Below, piece after piece: positions 1 through 10,500 of a DNA stretch of 37,593 nucleotides. A program made the position numbers and the translations under genes. Under the pieces are notes generated by a model. It worked only from the letters and a program-made list of their open reading frames with translations. It made no database searches and was not told the DNA's origin. Position 1 is the stretch's first letter; each line of letters begins with the position of its first letter. Source of the stretch: Vitrella brassicaformis (taxonomy: Eukaryota > Sar > Vitrellaceae); the NCBI GenBank assembly GCA_001179505.1, contig CDMY01000448.1, positions 1 to 37,593 of the forward strand, given 5' to 3'.

Positions 1-1
1 T

Positions 2-292
2 CACTTTGTGCGTGATCTGGTCCTGAAAGGACAGCTCTGCGTCCACTGGATTGCTTCGAGCGAGAATACTGCTGACATCTTCACCAAGGGCCTCGACGAG
101 GCGCAGCACGCTCATCTGAGGATGAAGCTCCTCAACAATCCTGTGTTCGACGACGAAGGGACACCGATGGTGCCCGACGATCCGCACGACAAGGTGCTGA
201 TGGTGCCTGATCGGTCACACAGCGCAAACACAGACTCACACGCCGCTGAATGCGCCCTGTGCTGCTTTCTGCGTTTTGGTTCCGTCTGCTGA
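2..292 (+). mobile_element. Ty1/copia retrotransposon remnant, C-terminal RNase H end of Pol
   Basis: The open frame enters from the left edge and ends at TGA 290-292. It reads like the last part of a copia-type RNase H domain: the stretch HFVRDLVLKGQL, then WIASSENTADIFTKGL, then a helix HAHLRMKLL. The ADIFTK motif near the C-terminus is diagnostic of Ty1/copia Pol polyproteins. Only this tail is in the window, so I cannot tell whether the element is intact upstream. The roughly 45 residues after the RNase H motif are not recognisable and may be host or decayed sequence. Copia Pol encodes protease, integrase, reverse transcriptase and RNase H, used to copy the element through RNA. Confidence 0.85.
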
Positions 293-355
293 ATGCGGAT
301 ACCTGTTTGAGAGGGGGAGGTCGCTGTAATGCGATGCAGAAGGACAGCACAGTGC

Positions 356-544
356 GAGAGGGGGTGTCAGAGGCTGCGTGTGTTGGGGTAGATCCCCCCG
401 TGTAATGCCACTGCATGCTGAGAACCCTGAGCACTCCGAACTGTCCCTCCTTCTCGTGAACCGTCCCTCTGGCTCATCTGTTGCCTTAACGGGCAACGAC
501 AGCGATCCTCCACAGCCACTCTCATCTACCGACAACCTGTTTTG
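356..544 (+). mobile_element. Possible polypurine tract and truncated 3' LTR of the copia element
   Basis: A purine run GAGAGGGGG at 356-364 is followed directly by TGTCAG, the arrangement expected of a polypurine tract next to an LTR that begins with TG. A second purine run sits at 310-320. No matching LTR or target-site duplication can be seen because the other end of the element is outside the window. The candidate would be cut off where the F-box gene block begins at about 545. This is weak inference. Confidence 0.25.
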
Positions 545-2125
545 CAAAATGGCGCATGTGTTGCCTCTGCAGGTGTGGCAGCGTCGAGTGCTGTCCAATC
601 TGGGCGTCCGTGATGCCATCCGAGTCAGATCTTCGTCACGCGCCAGCGGCACCTCGGCTGTCAACTGCACCCTCATTCTCGGCCGCATCGACACATTGCT
701 GATTCGCTATGGGCTCAGTGGGCTGATTGACGTCGACAGACATGGCGGGACGGCTGGGGCGGCTCCGCTGCCCGGCGGCCTCTCGCGCATCGACTACCTG
801 TGCCGCGTGCTGTATCTGCTGGAGCGTGGTGGCCGTCTGTGGGCCTGGCTGGGCGGCTTCCTCCGCTTGGCGGCCATCTATCGGCTGACGCCCGCTACGC
901 CTCTGGTGATATCGGCTGAGTGGGTGCAGCAGCACTGGCCCACCAGGGCCGCCTTGCGCCAGCTGCCGCTCGCACTGGCCATCTACAAAGCCATCGGCCA
1001 TCTGCTCAGCCACAGAGGCGACAGCCTGGCCCTGACCACAGACGAACAGACGAACGAGAATGACGAGGTCAGTCACATCAGAGGGGACATTCATGACTGA
1101 CGTCTGCTGTCGTCATACCGTTGCCATGCGTTTCTGTCTGCAGGATGGTGGGCCTGACGGGAGTGACGAGCAAGAGGAGGATCTGGCCGAGCCGGTGGAC
1201 AATGCTGGCGCTGAGGAGGTCGGTGGCGGCCACATCAAGACATGTGTGTGTTCACTGCACCCACACATGTGCCCCTTACTCAGGACGACGGGCAAGAGGG
1301 GCCCATGGCGTCTGACGATGGCCAGGTCAGCAACAGACATACTGATGTGGTGTGGTGCTTTGATGGACGGCTCGTGTGTGTGGTGCATGGTGTGGCGGTT
1401 TGCAGGACACCCTGATTGGCGATGGCGACGGCGAGGCGGCCGGTGGGGGGCAGTCGATGGAACCTGACGGCGACGTAGGCATTGACTGCACTGCCCAATA
1501 GGGAGGGGCACACGGGTACGGTGTCCGCTGATTGCGTGTTTGTGTGTGCGAGCAGGACCATAGTGACGAGAGTGACGACCACCACATCTATCCCCACAAG
1601 GTCGGCACTGTGCGGTTCCGCATTCTGCCGGCCGACGAGGCCCCGGGCAACCAGCCCTACGACACAGACGACCCGGCCATCGAGGAGGACGGCTGTCGGA
1701 TCCGCTACTCGTCATTCTCGGCCTTCATGACGGACAACCTCATGTGCTACTGGTCCGTGAACATCGGAGCGGGCGACAAGATCGTTCTGAAGGCGTCAGT
1801 CCCACACGCTGATGCCCGCTTTCGGTCCCTCATGGCCACAGAGGCCGTGGGCGACTGCATCGTGGAGGACATGCATGTTGAGGATGGACATGGGGGACGC
1901 ACCGTGGTGCTGTGTGGCCACCGGTCGAATGAGACCGTCGCTGCGCACCTGCGGCTTACGCGTTTTGGATACATACGTATCCACACGACGGAGGGGCGTG
2001 TGGGTGGCGGTGTGTCTGTGGATGAGTGCTATCCCATTACCGTCCGCCATGCCCGTGATGTGCTCAGACAAGTGAGACTAGAGAGGGATGTGGTAGACCA
2101 GGGCATGCGCATGGATGGCCAGTAG
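545..2125. repeat. Left arm of long inverted gene-body duplication
   Basis: This block matches the reverse complement of 35532-37136 across all five exons and four introns. Intron 4 (1475-1555) differs from its partner at only 5 of 81 positions by eye. Similarity is lost immediately upstream of the start codon and just after the stop codon. Confidence 0.9.
549..2125 (+). CDS. F-box-like protein, left copy (multi-exon)
   Basis: Five exons: 549-1067, 1144-1218, 1284-1325, 1406-1474 and 1556-2125, giving about 424 aa. All introns are GT-AG and phase 0. The N-terminus has F-box character: LPLQVWQRRVLSNLGVRD, then a basic and Ser-rich end resembling the LP..VW..IL..L..RD pattern by which F-box proteins bind Skp1 in SCF ubiquitin ligases. 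The middle (about residues 60-160) is rich in Leu, Trp and Arg and unrecognised. Three short exons encode an acidic, Gly-rich linker. The last exon encodes a roughly 190-residue domain, starting near IYPHKVGTVRFRILP, that I cannot place in a family. The start was chosen because similarity to the second copy begins here; the frame stays open upstream to 378. The F-box call is moderate; ubiquitin-ligase function is inferred. Confidence 0.75.
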
Positions 2126-2301
2126 CTAGCTCAGACCAGCCGGTGTTTCTGTGCAGACCGACTGCATGTGTGACACGACTCATTGGATTGCATGATATCC
2201 GCGAGTGTAGTGCTTGAATGCCATTGAGTCGACAGAGTCATGCGATTACAAAGTGAAACACGCACAGCCCAGGCAACAGTGCACAGCATTTCGAAGGTCA
2301 G

Positions 2302-4820
2302 CTAGCGGGGTGTGGTGAAGAGCCCCTTGAGCATCGGCGGCTTCTTCACGTTGGCTATATTGGTCAGACCGGGATGTACCCTCCCTGCACACATCCATCC
2401 ATCCATGCATCCATACTCAACAGCCCACTCTACTCACCTGCAGCAGCGACTGCTTGTTCCTCTTCCTGCGACACGTGCTGTGTGGTGGGTCCCGGGCTTT
2501 CGCTGCTGATTGAGCTGTCGACGGGGTCGCGTCGCATGGCCTCGTCCGTCTCGAAGTTGTAGTGGAATGGGATGCCGCGGATGTCATAGAAGGTGTGCCA
2601 GGCCGGCCCGCGCCACAGCAGCGTCACGTCGGCGTCGCGCCGGCTGCTGTCGAGCAGGGGGCCCTTCTTGCTGTAGGTGATGCGACGGGGCCTCAGGTCC
2701 AGGTGGGGCGGCAGCTCCTGCACAGAGACAGACAGACAGACAGAGAGAGACATGGATGCACCTCACTGTGTTGTAGGGGTCAAGTCATGTGTGTCATACC
2801 TACCTTCACGTGTATCATTGCGTAGCAACGATGGCAGAAGTTCTCTGCATGTGTGACACACACAGAAGAGCCTCCGTCAGGGACATCAGGCACGCGCACC
2901 TTCCTCTTATAAGTGAGTGTCTATGTGTTTCAACGATCGCCCGACTGACCAAAAGTATAAGTGCATTGGAGTTTGGCCGGGAGAGTGAGGCACCTCGAGC
3001 AGGGGATCAGCCGGACAGGCCGATGGTTTCGCCGATCCCCTGACGGACAGACAGACAGACAGACAGACAGAAATCATTCAGGTCCCCCAGTGGACCGTCG
3101 CTACCTTTGCCGTGTATCTTAGTGAAGCACGCCTCGCAGAAAGAGTCATTGCAGCCTTATCATCAATCACACACCCATGGGTGCAATCCCATCAATCAAT
3201 GTGCACAGTGCGGGTCATATGACTCACTGGTGCAGAATATGGTGGCGACTTTGCCTGTCGTCCCTGCCGCCACTGCATCCCCCTCAGCAGCTGGCTTCTC
3301 GAGCATCATGGGCCCGCCCGCTGCCGTGTTGTCCGCCGATGCATGGGGTGCGCACTCGACACACATCATCTGACCGCTAGCGAGGTCTGCGCTGGCCACA
3401 AAAAGGGGAGGAAAGGGGATGAGGGGTCCAGAGACATGAGGAAGGAGACACGTGCTGCTCTCATTCACGTGATGCGCTTACCGTCTATGTTGGGTTCCTC
3501 GGTCTTGCCCGCCAGGAGGTCCTGTCAATCAACCGAGGGAAGGAACCGAGTGTGCGAAGCTAGCACTGGTGAAATGAGCAAGCGGATATGTGATGAGCGT
3601 ACGTGTATCTCATCTGCCTTGTCCCGCTCGATGCTGCGGCCACAAGCACACACACAGACACACGGAAACGGTTATTGCCGTGCGGATGTGCGAGTGTCTC
3701 TCTGAGTGTCTGCCTCACTGACTCTTTCACTCACTCAATGGCCTCGAGCAGCTGCACGACGTCCTGCTCCTCCACCTGCTGATAACTGAGGCGTGGACAC
3801 AACACACGGTAAGCCAGCCAAGCCAACGATATGTGTCTCTCTGCTGTGTGTGTCATGCGCGCGGGCACCCCACTCATCCATCCGCTCGCTGGCTCACTGT
3901 CTGTATTGGTGTGCGAAGTGCTTCAGGTAGGTCTTGAGTGTCCGACACACATATGGCTCCTGAAGTGCACACAGACATCGGCATACACGCAGAAAGGAGG
4001 TCGGTGCGTCCGTCCGTTTATTTGTTCGCGTTGGCAAGTGACCCACCCCACCTGGACAAGGTCGATTGAGAGTATTTCGGCAAAGCTCAGCAGCCATTGC
4101 GGGGACAACTGTGCAGGACCACACACACAGTAGAAGAGGCCCTTACACGTACAGGCATCCATCCCATCAATGTGTGGCCACCAGTGGGTGCTGCAACGAG
4201 CTGATGGACATCGACTCGGCCTCAAAGCTGGTCGGTCCATCAATCGACACACATGCAGCAGTGGCAGTAAGTTAGTTAAGTCGTGCAGATCAGATCTCTA
4301 TGCACCGCTGACCTACCCACCTCCACAGCATTCGTGTGATGCGCAGCTTCAGGTGCTCCTCGTGGGTGGCGTGCCTGCAGTGCTCCAGCAGCGACTTGAA
4401 GTAGTCGAAGAAGGGATGCTTCCACGTCGTCTGGTTTGTCTCGTTGTTCAGGTAACACACCTATACACACACAGACTTACTTGTGGGTGTCTGTCTGTTT
4501 GTCTGTGGCTCTTGGTGGATGGGTGCCTCTGTTTGTTGGTTGGATGGCTTACGATGCTGCCCACTCCCTTGTATGAAGTCCATGGTGGGGGCAGCTCCAT
4601 GCTGGCGAAACTCTCAACCACCTGATCGGTCATGGTGTGGTGTGTGTCTCTGTCCCACGACTGACGACTGCCCGTTTGACTGACCCATTTGAATGGTGCG
4701 TCGGCCTCGTCCAGGTCGGCCTCTATGTACAGTGCCCACTCCTCGATCGTCGGGCGGTTGCCCAGACAACGCAGCACAGGCTGAGTGGACGCTGAATGAG
4801 TGAGTGAGTGAGGGGACACA

Positions 4821-4857
<37 letters not shown>

Positions 4858-5792
4858 GGGAGACAGACGGACGACGCTAAGTGCATACGGATGGTCCCCC
4901 TTTTCTTGCTTTGTTCCCTCGCCCTTTTTGAGTGTGTTTTGTGTGGTAGGGTCGGAGAGGCCCATCAGGTAGAAGGGGTCGCCATCCAGCTCGTCCAAAG
5001 CCTGCTCACAGACAGACAGACAGACAGAGACAGACACACACACAGGGAGACAGACACTGTGACACTCTGCTCACGGAGATGCCCACTCTTCGGCCATCTG
5101 CTTACACCCTCAGTGAGCAGCTTCTTCCTTTCCAGCAGCCGCAACGTCTTTGACCAAAGCTCGTCGACATTGCTCGTCCACCCCTAGAAAGCCACGCAAC
5201 ACCACAGCGAAAAAAACATTAACTGCGGTGTACGCTTTTTCTTCTTTGTGTCGTGCTGCCTTCGACTTCGATGATATTTTCCGGCGTCTCAAAAGCTGTG
5301 CGGAACTCAGGAGCCCCCTCACCTATATCCAACCAAACACAGGAGAGATGGACGCACGTGAGAGAGGGGGATACAAGATCGCATCCCCAGACCCGCTGCC
5401 GCGCGTGTGCTTCATGTATGGCCTCCTCACCAGGTCTGATCTCCATGTACACGTATGTCTTATCGACAGGGTAGGAGGACAGGAATCCCACAGGAATGAG
5501 CCCCTCCGTCATGCCAACACGAGCGGCATCCTCGCTGGGAAACTGAAATCGATACGCCGGATTCTCCGTCTGATGCGTGGAAGAAGGCACCGACGCACAA
5601 ACCAGCACCAAGCACAATGGCCCTCATCGCCCCACACTCCTGCAGTGGTTGTGCTGTGCTTACATCGTGTATGCGTCCGAACTGGACGACCTTGTGTCTG
5701 GGGCCTTTGCTTGGACTCGGTGACCGGCCGGCCGCCTTGGTTGAGGTGCCTGCTGCCTTCGAGGGACGTCCCTTGCGCAGCATACCGTTCAA
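2302..5792 (-). CDS. CEP164-like WW-domain protein with tandem B-box-like zinc fingers
   Basis: I model 19 exons: 5792-5664, 5569-5431, 5322-5267, 5183-5106, 5001-~4873, 4780-4685, 4621-4553, 4460-4321, 4190-4052, 3959-3898, 3785-3735, 3633-3603, 3521-3482, 3386-3228, 3155-3105, 3039-2950, 2844-2804, 2717-2438, 2384-2302; about 620 aa. Residues ~190-260 follow the CEP164 N-terminal pattern: PTIEEWALYIEADL, a short helix, then WW domain LPPPW (W223) to TTWKHP (W245). A second helical module (LSPQWLLSFAEILSIDL, ~308-324) resembles the part before the WW. Residues ~395-454 and ~470-498 hold two Cys/His clusters (CVEC, CTSC, CEAC; CSRC, CHRC plus His) of B-box type. A degenerate second WW (W540 to P565) has Arg at the second Trp position. 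CEP164 acts at basal-body distal appendages; a ciliary role here is inferred. The exon 5/6 junction is uncertain. Confidence 0.8.
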
Positions 5793-5873
5793 CAGTTTCG
5801 CGCAAGACTGGGGGCGGTTGGGGGCGTCCCCGTCTCGAAGTGGATTGAATCCTCAGCAGGGCGGCAAGCGAAA
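5793..5873. promoter_or_regulatory. 81-bp divergent promoter between CEP164-like and CCDC17-like genes
   Basis: Only 81 bp separate the two start codons (ATG on - at 5792, ATG on + at 5874). The spacer is GC-rich, with a G-run segment at about 5810-5825 and no TATA-like box. It must hold both 5' UTRs and any shared promoter, unless upstream non-coding exons exist. Confidence 0.5.
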
Positions 5874-7536
5874 ATGGCAACGCCGGAGTGCAGGTAAGAC
5901 ACCGGGACGAAAGAAGACAGTGGCTGTAAAGTGTGTGCCGGTTCTCTCAGGAAGTGTGGGATGGTGTTTGCGGGTGCCGCCGAGCTGTCGAACCATGACC
6001 AGAACTTCTGCGTCGATGCGCCTGGACGGAAAGAGGAAGCTGACACGCTCTCGCCAGAGGACCGAGAAAAGGCCTTCCAGCAGCTCAAGTGCGGACGAAA
6101 TTGTAACACACTCAGTCTGATCAAGCTTCATATCCCGTCTTGCATGGCAGGGCCTACATTGCCAGTAGGGGGCCACGGGATGACCCGAAGAGCAAGCCAA
6201 CGCTGGCAACCACGGTACAACAAAGGGCATCGGTCACGTTCAATTTGTGTGAGTGTTGTTTTAACTGCAGCCCTTGGAGGAGATTGGCAAGAGGTTCAAC
6301 TTGCTGCGGCCGCTAGTGCGGGACTCGGACGATGCCAACGACAGGCTCATGCAAGCAAGGTGTGGCCGACGGGTGGAAAACACGAAGAGAGGAGGCCGGA
6401 GGGGCCATTGTTGAGTGTGGCGCTTTGTGTGGACTTCAGGTCTCATGAGCTGGCGGCAAAGGTCGCGGAGGCGCGGAGTGAGCGCCAGGTGCTGGCAGAA
6501 GAGAATGCCAAGGTCAAGCTAGGTCAGACACAGCACACGACGCATGCAGCCCCAGATGACACACCCAACCATGACGCCCCTCCGCTTGTCTGTCCGTCTG
6601 AACGTGTCTGTGTCCAGTTGGACGAGGAGCTCAAGGCCACTGTGCAGCAGATGCGGCAAAAGAAGGTCGGAGGGCCGCAGGGATCATCCGCCACACACAT
6701 ACTTTGGTGTGGTTTGGGTGTATGGTGCACGGATCTCGATCCATCATGATAACAGAGAGAGGCGGTGGACGTGCAGATGGAAAAGGAGAAACTCGAGAAA
6801 GAGCTGCAGGCACGTGACACCTAACGACACATGAGCCAGCACACAAACGACGCCAACGGACGGATGGCTGGTTGAATCGATTTGTCTGTCTATGGGTGGT
6901 CAGCACTTGGACCAGGGCCGCCTCGCCGCGCTCACCGAAGAGGGGCGGCAGCAAGTCCAGGTGAGCAATTGGTTGAGAGAATACCATAGCGGAAACATCC
7001 ATCGATTGGCCGGTCCACTGCTGCCTTTCCTCCTTCCTGTCTGCCCCACACATACAGTCCCTGCAGCTAGAGCTGAGAAAGCTCAGAAGACAGGTGACAT
7101 CAAAGCAGAAACAGGAGACTACATACACGCCCATTCCCTCCCTCCCTCCCTCCCTCCCTCCCTCCCGGTGTGTGTTGTCAGGATGAGCGTCTGGCATCGC
7201 AGATCGAGGCCGCCAAGGACCAGATACTGCACAGGAGACAACAGTCAGTCATTCAGCCAGGCCAGGCAACACATCGATCGCATCTACCATACCAATGGGG
7301 TCCATCGATCCGTCCGTCCACCCATGGATGGATGGATGGATGGCTACATGGGTGCGTGGCTGTCTGCAGGTATGAGAAGGGCAAGGAGAGGGGGTCTCAG
7401 TCGGCGCGGCTGCCCCCCACCAACCCCTTCGCCGTCGAGCAGCTCCTCAGCCTCGCCAAGCGACAGGCGGTACGTATGTCTGTCTGTATGTGTGTCTGTG
7501 ATATGACACAGAGACGAGAGACGCCTACACCCGACA

Positions 7537-7569
<33 letters not shown>

Positions 7570-10500
7570 GACTGCAATGCGGCTCTCTATCATTCATCCA
7601 TTCATTCAGGCGGAGGAATCGGAGCTGGTGGCGAAGCATCGCAAGTGAGCATCCATCCATCCATCCATCAAGACACGCCTGTTTGTTCTCCTGCAACTCA
7701 ACTCACTGACTGCCGTTGTAATCAATCAATCGTCAGATTGCATGAGGAGAGGACAAAGCTCGAGTCGGACTGGCACGCCCTGCAGGGCCGCAAAGAAACC
7801 ACTCACACAGACGCAGAGACCCCTCCGCTACACAACGAGTTCTCCCCTGACGCACTTGGTAGGTACACACACATATACAGGGGGTGGGGTGCTGCATCCA
7901 CCTTGCAGCATACACACACGAGATGCGATGCCTGCAGCTGAGTTCGTCAAGGGTGTGGAGCAGAACCTCGATGCCGACAGGGTGGGTGGGGTGCCTGGGC
8001 ACATCCATCCATCCCTATGTCGCTTGTCGGTCTATGGCCTGTCTTCTGCTCTGCTGCTGCCGTGCGCTCTCTCCTCATGCAGGAGCACCTCCGTGTGCTG
8101 CAAGAGTCCTACCAGGAGACCATCCAACACGCCAAGGCAATCGAAGCACACCCAACGGCAGCCGCCGCCACGCAGCCACCAGGTCAGCAAAAGGCCAGCA
8201 ACTATCCACCCGATACCGGGCAGCCCACTCTTGCCCGCATCTCATTGTCAGGCGCTGAGGACGATGCCCATCAAGAGGAGCTGCCTTCGAGCATCCAGCG
8301 TATTGCTGACAATGTCGCACACACGCTCGATAGGTCAGCAGCTACACACACGCACACACACAGAGAGAGCGAGAGACGGAGCCGCACGCAAAGCTGCCCA
8401 CACGGCAGGTCCCCCGAGGCGGCCCCGCACCTCACATCCGCTGTGCAGCAGGCACTGAGGTGAACGAACGGCTGTATGAGACACATGCATATGACACGCC
8501 AGCAGCCTGGCTGCATGTGCAGGTCAGCCTTCGCGTGTGAGGAGGATTCGGCCCTTTCCCCCGCCCAGCCACAGCAGGGCCCCGACACGGACGGGTCAGC
8601 TCAATCCATCACACACAACGACAGACATGTCTGTCTGTCTTTGCCACTACATCTCTCTGTCTGCACCCTTGATGAATCTGTACCTATATCATCAGAGCGG
8701 TGCTCCGTCAGCGCAGCACTTTCGTGGACGCCGCGCCGTCCAGTGCTCGTAGCGTGGCTGGAGACAGCTCTTTGAGAGGCAAGACGCCCGGGTTTGGGGG
8801 CGAGTCCGCCTCAGACATACACCGGGATGATCGGCCGCCATCGCAGGCGTCACACAACAGCAGCGATATCGTGGAGCGATACATCAAGTGACCACCTGCC
8901 CCTGGAGAAAGAATGAGACATATGGAAACATAGATGTCTGTTTGTTGTTTGTAGGGAGGGTGGTTGTGACCCGGCTGTGTTGCAGCACCTGATCGGCCTC
9001 CGGGACTCCCCAGGCAAACCCCTCTCTCTCCCCCCAGCCCCAGCCCAACCAGCGGCACCAGCACAACCACCAGCAGCGGGTGTGTCGCCTTTGTCTGCGG
9101 CCGAGGAGGACATATTGCGTCGTCAGCAGCATGAGGCACTGCAGCTGCAGCAAAGGCTCCACGCCATGCAGAGCGAGATGCGCACACTCGACGCGCACGC
9201 CTACTCACCTCCCGCCCCTCGCACACCCCCGCCATGGTGGGCCGGGGGGGCGCTGCCGCCGTACCCCTACCCTCCGCCAGTGGCTTTCCCGGCTGATGCC
9301 ACACCTCCACCCGCACAGGCACCTGCCGCCCCCGCCACGCGTGGGCATGCTGAGACGCGTTGAATAGTGATTGATGTGCGATTGTCTGTCTGTCTGTCTG
9401 TCGTGAGCGTGCAGGTGAGGAGAAGGCCAAAGCAGAGCAGGCGGAGACGGGGGCGAGCGGTACTGGTAGTGGTGGTGGTGGTGATGACAGCGGTACGGCG
9501 ATGCTGCGTCAGCTGGTGGAGCAGGAGCGGATGCAGCTGGAGGCGCTGATGCGCCTGCCGCCCGACTCTGACCTCTACGCCCTCAGACACAAACACTTCC
9601 AGGAGATGACCGGTCTTAGATGTGAAATCGAAAAGACCCTACAGGAAAAGACACTGGAAGAGGTACGTACCAATGTCATGACCAGAGCAGAATGTGTGTG
9701 TGTGTGTGTGTGTGTGTCAGCTGCGTTTGGACCGTGACAGGGCCATTGAGGCGCGTCGTCGTCAGGAGAGGGAGGAGGCGTGGCTGGAAGAGCAGAAGAG
9801 GACACTCATCGAGCTTGAGGTCAAGAAGCGACTCGCAAGGGAGGGCGAACGGCCCGCCACGCCTCCGCCAGAAGACCAGCCCTACGACCCCTCAAAGGGA
9901 TTCTACATCTACTGGGACTTCATCGAAGCGCTCCCACTCAGGCAATCCATCCATCCATCCATCCACTCGCAGTGTGATGACGATGCTGTGTCTCCCTCCC
10001 TCTCTCCCTCCTTCTGTGCGCAGGTTCAATCGGTGCCGAATCGCCTACGCCTTCTATGACGGCCCCTCAGCTCTCTCGAGCGTCAAGGCCACCCACACCG
10101 AGACCGCCCTCAGCATCGGCTCGGCACTCAGAGTCACATTCGCCTCCTCCCGCCTCCTCACCCTCCTTCCCGGCGCACCTAACGCGCGCCTCGTCCTGGA
10201 GGTCCAGTTCGAGCCGCAGACTGCCAAAGACACATCGGAGACCAGCCCTCGAGACGAAAAGGACGATGCTGCGAACACCCCCACGGCCGCACAGGTGGTG
10301 CCAGTGGGGTGGACAGCCGTGGAAGTGTTTGATGGCGCCGGGCGGCTGCGGGCAGGGAGATACCAGTGCCCGGTCCTTCGGCCGCCTCCCCTGGTGGCGG
10401 CGCCGTCACCGGTCCTGGCGGGGGTGGAGCGGATCGCTGACGGCTGCCGGGTGTTCATGCGGATCGGGTATGTGGACCGGCACATCCAGGACACCCGCTG

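Noticed and set aside
4804-5060. Open frames on both strands through CA/GA and GACA repeats
   Set aside because: They are simple-sequence translations (runs of THTH, SLSLS, CVCV) lying in introns of the minus-strand CEP164-like gene.
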